This document shows, in pieces, positions 19,419 to 26,517 of a stretch of DNA of 64,000 nucleotides. The DNA is from Glycomyces algeriensis (GTDB lineage: Bacteria > Actinomycetota > Actinomycetes > Mycobacteriales > Micromonosporaceae), in NCBI RefSeq assembly GCF_027622855.1, contig NZ_JAPZVR010000005.1:124001-188000 (forward strand), read 5' to 3'. Below the pieces are notes generated by a model, which saw only the letters and a list, made by a program, of their open reading frames with translations, had not been told where the DNA came from and ran no database searches. Position numbers and translations under genes: made by a program. Each line of letters starts with the position of its first letter. The first letter of the stretch is position 1.

Positions 19419-20609
19419 GTGAACGACACCATCCGCGATGTCGTCTTCGTCGACGGGGTTCGGACCCCGTTCGGCAAGGCGGGAAAACTCTTCGAAGAGA
19501 CCCGCGCTGACGACATGATCATCCGCTGCATCAGGTCGCTGCTGCGCCGCAACCCGGGGCTGCCGCCTGAGCGAGTAGACGAAGTGGCCCTCGCGGCCAC
19601 CACGCAGATCGGCGACCAGGGCCTCACGCTCGGCCGCACCGCCGCACTCCTGGCCGGACTGCCGAAATCGGTGCCCGGCTACTCGATCGACCGCATGTGC
19701 GCGGGCGCGATGACGGCGGTGACCAGCGTGTCCTCCGCGATCGCGGCCCGCCAGTACGACATCGCCATCGCCGGCGGCGTCGAGTCGATGTCGAACCACC
19801 CCATGGGCGAAGGCGTGGACCCCAACCCGCGCATCATCGCCGAGAAGCTGGTCGACCCCGAGGCGCTCAACATGGGCAACACGGCCGAGAACCTGCACGA
19901 CCTCTACCCGCACATCACCAAGGAGCGGGCCGACGCCTACGCCGTGGGGACGCAGCAGCGCTACGCCGCCGCCGTGGAGCGGTTGAGCGCGGACGTCACC
20001 ACGATGGCCGCGCGCTCGGTCGACGAGGGCTGGACCGTCGCGACGGCCGACGAGCTGCCGCGCCCGGGGACCACGCTGGAGGGGCTCGCGACCCTGCGGA
20101 CCCCGTTCCGCCCGCACGGCCGCGTCACCGCCGGCACCGCCGCGCCGCTCACGGACGGCGCCACCGCGTGCCTCCTGGCCGACGCCGAGACCGCCGCCGA
20201 ACTCGGCCTGCCGGTGGCCATGAAGATGGTCGGGTACGCCTTCGCCGGCGTCGACCCCGAGACCATGGGCTCGGGCCCGATCCCGGCCACCGAGAAGGCC
20301 CTCGCCCGCGCCGGACTGTCCATCGAGGACATCGGCCTGTTCGAGATCAACGAGGCCTTCGCCGTCCAGGTCCTCGCGTTCCTGGACCACTTCAAGATCG
20401 CCGACGACGACCCGCGCGTCAACCCGTGGGGCGGCGCCATCGCCATGGGCCACCCGCTGGCCTCCTCCGGCGTGCGCCTCATGACGCAGCTCGCCCGCGA
20501 GTTCGCCGTGCACCCCGAGGTGCGCTACGGCATCACCACCATGTGCGTCGGCCTCGGCCAGGGCGGCACGGTCATCTGGGAGAACCCGAACTTCAAGGGG
20601 GCCAAGTAA
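19419..20609 (+). CDS. fadA: Acetyl-CoA acyltransferase (3-ketoacyl-CoA thiolase)
   Basis: Last step of beta-oxidation: CoA-dependent cleavage of 3-ketoacyl-CoA. 396 residues from GTG 19419, which has a strong AAAGGAGGGG (19404-19413) just upstream. The nucleophile Cys94 lies in DRMCAGAMTA. INEAFAVQ, GGAIAMGHPLASSG (catalytic His) and TMCVGLGQGG (second Cys) are all present. Its stop overlaps the fadB start by one base (TAATG), so the two subunits of the trifunctional-type complex are coupled. Confidence 0.96.
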   Translation: MNDTIRDVVFVDGVRTPFGKAGKLFEETRADDMIIRCIRSLLRRNPGLPPERVDEVALAATTQIGDQGLTLGRTAALLAGLPKSVPGYSIDRMCAGAMTAVTSVSSAIAARQYDIAIAGGVESMSNHPMGEGVDPNPRIIAEKLVDPEALNMGNTAENLHDLYPHITKERADAYAVGTQQRYAAAVERLSADVTTMAARSVDEGWTVATADELPRPGTTLEGLATLRTPFRPHGRVTAGTAAPLTDGATACLLADAETAAELGLPVAMKMVGYAFAGVDPETMGSGPIPATEKALARAGLSIEDIGLFEINEAFAVQVLAFLDHFKIADDDPRVNPWGGAIAMGHPLASSGVRLMTQLAREFAVHPEVRYGITTMCVGLGQGGTVIWENPNFKGAK

Positions 20610-22693
20610 TGTACGCGACACCGCTCGACCTTCCCGATTTCGAGGAAGAGGTCGTCACCGAGGCCCACGTCCGGTACCTGGAACCGCGCGGGCTCGGCGG
20701 CAGGGCCGCGCTCATCACGCTCGACAACGGCTACGACCACACCAAGCCCAGCTCCTTCGGGCCCGGCGGGCTCAAGAACCTGTGGCGCGCACTGGACGAG
20801 GTCGAGGCCGCCGAGGACGTCAAGCTCGTCGCCGTCACCGGGAAGCCGTTCATCTTCCTGGCAGGCGCCGACATCAAGCTCATGCCGAGCCTCGAATCCC
20901 GCGAGCAGGGGCTCATGCTGGCCCAGGCCGGGCACGCGCTCTACAAGCGGCTCAAGGACTCCGCGGTCCCCACGTTCGCGTTCATCAACGGCGTGGCCCT
21001 CGGCGGCGGCTTCGAGCTGGCGCTGCACTGCCACTACCGCACGGTGAGCACCACCGCGAACGGGCTCGGTCTGCCCGAGGTCTCGATCGGGCTCATCCCC
21101 GGCTGGGGCGGCTCGCAGATCCTGCCGAACCTCATCGGGATCGAGAAGGCCGCGCAGGTCATCGTCGGGAACCCGCTGAACCAGAACAAGATGCTGCGCG
21201 GCACGGACCTCGTGCCCCTGGGCATCGCCGACGTGCAGTTCGAGGGCGCGGACTTCCTGGAGGAGTCGCTCGACTGGGCCGTCAAAGTCGTCTCGGGCGA
21301 GACCACTGTGGAGCGCCCCGAGGTCGACCAGTCCGTGTGGCCGGCGGTCATGGCCGGCGCGCGGCAGCTCGTGGACGAGAAGGTCCACAACGCCTCCGCC
21401 GCGGCCGTGCGGGCCCTGGACCTGCTAGAGCTGGCGCAGACCGCCACCTTCGAGGAGGGCTCGCTCGCCGAGGACGAGGCGCTGGCGGACCTGGAGGCCG
21501 CGCCCCAGTTCCAGTCGAGCATCTACGCGTTCAACCTGGTCCGGGCCCTGGGCAAGCGCCCTGAAGGCGCACCGAGCCCGGGACTGGCGAAGGACATCGG
21601 CAAGGTCGGCGTGGTCGGCGCCGGGCTCATGGCCGGGCAGATCGCCCTCATGTTCGCGCGCCGCCTCGAAGTGCCCGTCGTCATGACGGACCTCGACGAG
21701 GAGCGGGCCCAGAAGGGCCTGGCGTACGTGCGGGCCGAGATCGACAAGCTCGAGTCGAAGGGCCGCACCTCCAGGCTCAAGGCCGCGAAGCTGCGCTCGC
21801 TCGTGTCGGCCAGCGCGGACAAGTCCGTGTACGCCGACTGCGACCTGGTGATCGAGGCGGTGTTCGAGGAGCTGGGCGTCAAGCAGGCGGTGTTCGCGGA
21901 GATCGAGCCGATCATCTCCGACGAGTGCTTGCTGGTCACCAACACGTCGGGGCTGTCGGTCACGGCGATGGGGGCGAAGCTGGCCCGTCCGGAGCGTCTG
22001 GTCGGGATGCACTTCTTCAACCCGGTGGCGGTGATGCCGCTGGTGGAGGTCATCGCGACGGACAAGACCGACGACGAGACGCTGGCGACGGCGTACGCGG
22101 TGGCGAAGAAGCTGAAGAAGACCGCGGTGGGTTCGGCCGACCGGCCGGCGTTCATCGTGAACCGCCTGCTGGGCCGGATGCTCGCGGAGGTCACGGGGGC
22201 GGTGGACGCGGGGACGCCGATCGAGGTCGCCGACGTGGCGCTCGACGAGCTGGGACTGCCGATGCGGCCGTTCGCGCTGCTGGAGCTCGTGGGCCTGCGG
22301 GTGGCCTGGCACTTGTGCCAGCACCTGAACGAGGACCTGGGGCCGCGGTTCCCGGCGTCGCAGAACCTGCGGCGCATGGCCGAGGCCGAGTTCCCGGTGT
22401 TCGACGCTTCGGCGAAGGGCAAGGGGCGGCTGACGTCGGAGGCGAAGGGCCTGATCGAGCTGGGCGGCGAGGCCTCTACGGCCGAGCAGGTCAAGGAGCG
22501 GGTGCTCAGGGGCCTGGCCGAGGAGGTGCGGTTCATGCTCGACGAGGGTGTGGTGCCGTCGCCGAAGCAGGTGGACCTGGCCATGATCATGGGCGCGGGC
22601 TTCCCGTTCTGGCTGGGCGGGCTGACGCCGTACCTGGACCGCGAGGGGATTTCAACCGCCGTGTCCGGGTCTCCGTTCGCGGCAAGCGCTTAG
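20609..22693 (+). CDS. fadB: Multifunctional fatty-acid oxidation alpha subunit (enoyl-CoA hydratase / 3-hydroxyacyl-CoA dehydrogenase)
   Basis: 694 residues. The N-terminal crotonase domain has FLAGADIKLM (oxyanion hole), NGVALGGGFELALHC and LPEVSIGLIPGWGG with the catalytic Glu. The dehydrogenase domain begins near residue 325 with VGVVGAGLMAGQIA (NAD+ Rossmann), then NTSGLSVTAM and GMHFFNPV with the catalytic His. A C-terminal HAD domain completes it. Works with FadA; the one-base overlap fixes the ATG at 20609. Longer in-frame extensions upstream lie inside fadA. Confidence 0.96.
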   Translation: MYATPLDLPDFEEEVVTEAHVRYLEPRGLGGRAALITLDNGYDHTKPSSFGPGGLKNLWRALDEVEAAEDVKLVAVTGKPFIFLAGADIKLMPSLESREQGLMLAQAGHALYKRLKDSAVPTFAFINGVALGGGFELALHCHYRTVSTTANGLGLPEVSIGLIPGWGGSQILPNLIGIEKAAQVIVGNPLNQNKMLRGTDLVPLGIADVQFEGADFLEESLDWAVKVVSGETTVERPEVDQSVWPAVMAGARQLVDEKVHNASAAAVRALDLLELAQTATFEEGSLAEDEALADLEAAPQFQSSIYAFNLVRALGKRPEGAPSPGLAKDIGKVGVVGAGLMAGQIALMFARRLEVPVVMTDLDEERAQKGLAYVRAEIDKLESKGRTSRLKAAKLRSLVSASADKSVYADCDLVIEAVFEELGVKQAVFAEIEPIISDECLLVTNTSGLSVTAMGAKLARPERLVGMHFFNPVAVMPLVEVIATDKTDDETLATAYAVAKKLKKTAVGSADRPAFIVNRLLGRMLAEVTGAVDAGTPIEVADVALDELGLPMRPFALLELVGLRVAWHLCQHLNEDLGPRFPASQNLRRMAEAEFPVFDASAKGKGRLTSEAKGLIELGGEASTAEQVKERVLRGLAEEVRFMLDEGVVPSPKQVDLAMIMGAGFPFWLGGLTPYLDREGISTAVSGSPFAASA

Positions 22694-22719
22694 GTGGCCG
22701 CAGTCACGTTATCTTTGCG

Positions 22720-22759
22720 ACGAGCCCCGACTCATCCGAACGGTTGAGTCGGGGCTCGT
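22720..22759 (+). terminator. Terminator hairpin after fadB
   Basis: ACGAGCCCCGACTCA pairs with TGAGTCGGGGCTCGT around a ten-base loop, 27 bases after the stop. Confidence 0.8.
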
Positions 22760-22902
22760 ACGGTGTCCGGAGGGGGTGCATGGGCACCCCGGATGTGCTC
22801 GTACACATGTGGCGATAGGACCGATACCGGGCATTTGCCGTGACCCTAACTTACTCGCCAGTTACCCCGCGGCTCCTTTGGAAAACGCTGAACCAAGCGG
22901 CT

Positions 22903-22930
22903 TTGACCTGGTTGTTATCGCTCCTACGGT
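22903..22930 (+). promoter_or_regulatory. Predicted leaderless promoter of the secreted-protein gene
   Basis: -35 TTGACC (22903-22908), 16-base spacer, -10 TACGGT (22925-22930), six bases before the GTG start. The expected +1 coincides with the start codon. Confidence 0.65.
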
Positions 22931-22936
22931 TGCCCG

Positions 22937-23764
22937 GTGCAGTTTGCCAAGATCATGGAAGGCGTGACCGGCACGGTCCGGAGCGCCGCCGCCGGGATCT
23001 CCCAGCGGTCGAGCAAGTTCTTCTCCAACAGCGAGGGCGAGCACCACAAGGTCCGCCGCATCGCCGTCGTCGGCATCGCAGCCGCCGTCTTCACCGGCTC
23101 CGGCGCCACCGCCGCGTGGGCCATCAGCAACACCGAGGAGCCCGTCGCCGAGGTCGCCGCAGAGGCCCCCGCGACCACCTCCGAAGCACCCGAGGCCACC
23201 GAAGCCCCGGCCACCACCGAAGCCCCCGCCCCGGCCCCCGCCGAAGAAGAGGCCACCACCGAAGAAGAGGAGCCCGCTCCGGCTCCCGAGCCGGTGAAGG
23301 AGCCCACCGGGCCCGTCGACATCGACGTCAGCGACCTCGACGACGAGCAGGAGGCCAACGCGGTCACCATCATCGAGACCGGCAAGGACATGGGCTTCGA
23401 CGAGCAGGGCTGGGCCGTCGCCCTCGCCACCGCGATGCAGGAGGCGAAGCTCTACAACGCCGCCTCCGAGGCCGTCCCGGAGAGCTTCGAGTACACCGAC
23501 TCGGACGTCACCTACTCCGACCACGACTCGGTCGGCATCTTCCAGCAGCGCACCTCGATGGGCTGGGGCTCGGTCGAGGAGCTCATGGACGTCTCGACCT
23601 CCGCGAGCAAGTTCTACGGCACCCTCGAGGACGTCGACGGCTGGCAGGACATGTCGATCGCCTCGGCCGCGCAGGCCGTGCAGGTCTCGGCCTTCCCGGA
23701 CTACTACGCCCAGTGGGAGGGCCTCGCCGAGGACATCATCTCTGCTTACAACGCCGAGAGCTAG
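22937..23764 (+). CDS. Secreted wall-associated protein, lysozyme-like C-terminal domain
   Basis: 275 residues. A long basic N-terminus precedes a hydrophobic signal segment (about 40-62, ending ATAAWA). A low-complexity Ala/Pro/Glu/Thr linker follows (about 65-120), with runs such as EAPATTEAPAPAPAEEE. The C-terminal domain (about 130-275) carries GWAVALATAMQEAKLYN and DHDSVGIFQQRTSMGWGS, a pattern I know from actinobacterial secreted proteins fused to peptidoglycan hydrolase modules. A catalytic role is not proven. The gene is probably leaderless from GTG 22937. It is followed by a strong terminator. Confidence 0.75.
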   Translation: MQFAKIMEGVTGTVRSAAAGISQRSSKFFSNSEGEHHKVRRIAVVGIAAAVFTGSGATAAWAISNTEEPVAEVAAEAPATTSEAPEATEAPATTEAPAPAPAEEEATTEEEEPAPAPEPVKEPTGPVDIDVSDLDDEQEANAVTIIETGKDMGFDEQGWAVALATAMQEAKLYNAASEAVPESFEYTDSDVTYSDHDSVGIFQQRTSMGWGSVEELMDVSTSASKFYGTLEDVDGWQDMSIASAAQAVQVSAFPDYYAQWEGLAEDIISAYNAES

Positions 23765-23784
23765 TACTTTTTCCTCCTCCCGAT

Positions 23785-23822
23785 GGAACGGGGCCCCGCT
23801 GCTGCGAGCGGGGTCCCGTTCC
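23785..23822 (+). terminator. Intrinsic terminator of the secreted-protein gene
   Basis: GGAACGGG-CCCCGCT stem with AGCGGGG-CCCGTTCC, loop GCTGCG, followed by CTCTTTT. Confidence 0.85.
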
Positions 23823-23849
23823 TCTTTTCGCCCCGCTGCTGCGACCAGA

Positions 23850-23875
23850 GCCATTTACGGCTCGCAAGCGTCGCC
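23850..23875 (-). repeat. Dispersed element, solitary copy (minus orientation)
   Basis: Read on the minus strand the site is GGCGACGCTTGCGAGCCGT followed by AAATGGC. This is the same core as the tandem arrays at 57844-58023 and 62804-62935 and the copy inside the sulfurtransferase gene (63433-63459). It sits between a terminator and the promoter region of the next gene. Confidence 0.75.
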
Positions 23876-23909
23876 GAGGAGGTCCTCGTTCCTCTTTCGC
23901 CCCGCTGAC

Positions 23910-24035
23910 CGTTTAGAGGAACCCACGAAATATCGGGGCCCTGAGCGGAACGCGGGCCCGCGCCGTTGTGCGGGCCCCACAAAGTGCGCCCGATTCGTCC
24001 CATTCACGGTTTGACAGCGTCTCGACACTGAGCGT
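23910..24035 (+). promoter_or_regulatory. Upstream region shared with the 26518 paralogue
   Basis: CGTTTAGAGGAACCC (23910-23924) and GTTGACAG (TTGACA at 24011-24016) recur, with nearly identical spacing to the ATG, upstream of the paralogous gene (26391-26405 and 26493-26498). TTGACA ends 19 bases before each ATG. Both sites also have an ACACT six bases before the ATG. The two genes were therefore duplicated with their control region, or the elements are functionally constrained. Confidence 0.5.
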
Positions 24036-26321
24036 ATGAACCGAATCGACACCCCTGCTCCCGGCGTCGAAGGCCGGCCGCCCTACCCGGGCCCTCCGCC
24101 CGCCGACGTCCCGCCCGCCGAGCGCGCCGAGCGGCGCGCCGAGCTCACCACCAAGTCCGTGCAGATCGTGCTGCTGTGCCTCGGCGGACTGCTCCTCACC
24201 GCGGGCATCATCGTCTTCACCGCCGTGGCCTGGCGCCAGCTCGGCGACGGCGGCCGCCTCACGATCCTCGCCGGGGCCACCGGCCTGCTGCTCGCAGTGC
24301 CGCCGGCGCTCACCAGGTTCCGCCTCTGGGCGACCGCCGAGACCCTGGCCGCCACCGCGACTCTCGCCCTGTGGTGCTCGGCCCTCGCCGGGTACTACCT
24401 GTACCTGCCGGGCGGCACCGGCCTCACCGCCGTCGCGGTCGCCCGCTGGACCGCGCTCGTGCTCGTCGCCGCGATCCTCTACCGGTCGGCCGCCCGCGTC
24501 AGCGCGCCCGGCTGGGCCCTGCTGCCGCTGGCCGCCACGGGCGCCGCCTTCGCCGCGTTCGGCGACGCCGTCGAGGCCGCCCTGCACATGGGGCTCATCG
24601 GCGCGGTGCTCGCCGGCGCGGCCTGGGCCGTGAAAGCGGCCCCGACCCGCCACACCGCCTCCGACCAGTGGTCGGCCCGCGTGCTCCTGGCCGCCGGGAT
24701 CATCACCGTGTTCCTCGCGGGCCTGCGGGCCGCCTTCGGCCTCGACGCCGAGCTGCTGCCCGCCGTGGCCGCCGTCGCGTGCCTGCTCGCCGCCGCCGCA
24801 TTGCTCGCTCAGACGCACGCCCACGCCGTCGGCGCGTCCCGCCCGGCGGTCCTCGTCCTCGGCCTGACCACCGGCACGCTCACCGTGACCGCCTGGATCC
24901 TGGCCTTCCGCACGGCCGAGCCGCTGCTGGCCGTGCCCGCCTTCGCGCTCGCCATCGCAGCGATCATCGCGTTCGCGTCCTGGGGCGACCGGAGCAACGA
25001 CGTCGCCTGGATCGCCCCCGCGGCGGCGTCCGCCACCGTCGTCACCGCCCTCGCCTCGCTCGGCGCGGTCGTCACCGACGCGTACGCGCTCACCGCCTAC
25101 GCCGGGGCGACCGCGCTCGCCCTCGCGGTCGCACTGTTCTTCCCGGCCCCACTGGCGCAGGCCATGCGCCGGTCGGCCGCCGCAGTCGGCGCCGTCGTCC
25201 TCGCCTGGTGCGCGGCAGTGAGCCTCACAACCTTCCCGGTCGCGTTCGGCGCCGAGCGGATCGACGCACTGCGCTGGGAGATCCCCGCGGTCGCCGCCGC
25301 GTGCGCCCTCGGGGTCACCGTCGTCCGCGCGGGCTGGAGGCGCGACTTCCTGGCCGTAGTCGCCGCCACCGCCGCGCTCGGCGCGGGCGGCCTCTGGGAC
25401 CGGCCTTGGGCGCCCGCCGCGTCCTTCGCGGTCGCCGCGATCGCGGCGCTCGTCATCGCGTTCACCTCCCCGGGAGCGGGCCGCCGCATCACCGCCTGGA
25501 TCGCCGCGCACCTGTGGATCGCCGCGACCGCACTCGCCGCCACGTACGACCGCGCGGCGAACGACGTGGACGTGCAGCCCGCGCTCATGACCGCCTCGAT
25601 CTGCGCCTCGGCCCTGCTCGCCGCCCTCCACGCCAGGCCCCCGGCGGCTGCCGTGGTGCGCACCGCCGCCCGCAACACCGCGCACGCCGTCACGATCCCC
25701 TACCTGATCTGGCTCGCCGGCGGAGCCGCCGTCGACGGCGTCCAGCTCTACGCGCCCTTGGCGTTCCTCGCCTACGCCGTCGCGCTCGCCGTCGCCGCCC
25801 TCGCGGGCGAGCGGCACCGCCTGGGCCACGTCCTCGGCTCCTGCGCCGCCGCCATCGGCGCGCAGCTGCTGCTCACGGCCTACAGCGGCGCCGACACGCT
25901 CGAGCACTACACGGCCCCGCCCGCCGTCCTGCTGCTCGGCGTCGGCTGCTGGCTCCTGCGACGCGACCCCGCGACCGACTCCTGGGCCGCACTCGCCCCC
26001 GCCCTGGTGCTCGGCTTCGGCCCTTCACTGGTCCTCGCGCTCGGCCCTGACGGCGAGCCGTGGCGGCGCATCGCCGTCGGCGCGGCGGCCCTCGCGGTGC
26101 TGCTCCTCGCCGCCAACCGGCGCTGGCAGGCCCCGCTCGTGATCGCCGCCGTGGTGCTCACCGCGCTCGCGGTCAACGAGATCGTGCTCGTGTGGAGCCT
26201 GGTGCCGAAATGGGCGCCGCTGGCGGTGGGCGGCGCGATCCTCATCGCCGCCGGAGCGACCCTCGAGCAGCGCCGCCGCGACCTCGCGCGCCTCAGCCGC
26301 TCCCTCAAGGCCATGCGGTAG
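24036..26321 (+). CDS. Large polytopic membrane protein, paralogue A
   Basis: 761 residues. A short Pro-rich cytoplasmic N-terminus (PPYPGPPPADVPP) is followed by roughly 20 hydrophobic segments from residue 40 to near the end, and a basic C-terminus LEQRRRDLARLSRSLKAMR. Signature segments LGGLLLTAGIIVFTAVAWR, RFRLWATAETLA and LALWCSALAGYYLY recur almost unchanged in the next gene. It resembles the very large hypothetical membrane proteins (DUF2157-like, SCO7-type) of streptomycetes; no transport motif was recognised. Its role is unknown. Confidence 0.8.
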   Translation: MNRIDTPAPGVEGRPPYPGPPPADVPPAERAERRAELTTKSVQIVLLCLGGLLLTAGIIVFTAVAWRQLGDGGRLTILAGATGLLLAVPPALTRFRLWATAETLAATATLALWCSALAGYYLYLPGGTGLTAVAVARWTALVLVAAILYRSAARVSAPGWALLPLAATGAAFAAFGDAVEAALHMGLIGAVLAGAAWAVKAAPTRHTASDQWSARVLLAAGIITVFLAGLRAAFGLDAELLPAVAAVACLLAAAALLAQTHAHAVGASRPAVLVLGLTTGTLTVTAWILAFRTAEPLLAVPAFALAIAAIIAFASWGDRSNDVAWIAPAAASATVVTALASLGAVVTDAYALTAYAGATALALAVALFFPAPLAQAMRRSAAAVGAVVLAWCAAVSLTTFPVAFGAERIDALRWEIPAVAAACALGVTVVRAGWRRDFLAVVAATAALGAGGLWDRPWAPAASFAVAAIAALVIAFTSPGAGRRITAWIAAHLWIAATALAATYDRAANDVDVQPALMTASICASALLAALHARPPAAAVVRTAARNTAHAVTIPYLIWLAGGAAVDGVQLYAPLAFLAYAVALAVAALAGERHRLGHVLGSCAAAIGAQLLLTAYSGADTLEHYTAPPAVLLLGVGCWLLRRDPATDSWAALAPALVLGFGPSLVLALGPDGEPWRRIAVGAAALAVLLLAANRRWQAPLVIAAVVLTALAVNEIVLVWSLVPKWAPLAVGGAILIAAGATLEQRRRDLARLSRSLKAMR

Positions 26322-26341
26322 GCAAGCACTGCAATGCGAAC

Positions 26342-26368
26342 GGGCCCCGCGTCGACGGCGCGGGGCCC
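26342..26368 (+). terminator. Hairpin after paralogue A
   Basis: GGGCCCCGCG / CGCGGGGCCC with a seven-base loop, 21 bases after the stop. Confidence 0.7.
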
Positions 26369-26390
26369 GCGGCCGTCGCCGGGGGCGACC

Positions 26391-26517
26391 CGTTTAGAGG
26401 AATCCTGACAGAATGCACACGGAAGCGGGGCCCGCACGCAGTGCCCGTTGTGGCAGGTCTACAAACCGCGTCCGTTTTGCCCGAATCCGTAGTTGACAGG
26501 ACCAGCACACTGTGCAC
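26391..26517 (+). promoter_or_regulatory. Upstream region shared with the 24036 paralogue
   Basis: CGTTTAGAGGAATCC (26391-26405) and TTGACA (26493-26498) at the same distances from the ATG (127 and 19-20 bases) as upstream of paralogue A. Both upstreams also contain related GGGCCCGC, TTGTG and CCCGAWTC blocks. Confidence 0.5.

Noticed and set aside
22840-22936. ydaO/c-di-AMP riboswitch before the secreted wall protein
   Set aside because: These genes often carry that riboswitch, but the conserved riboswitch blocks are absent and the promoter lies directly before the start codon.
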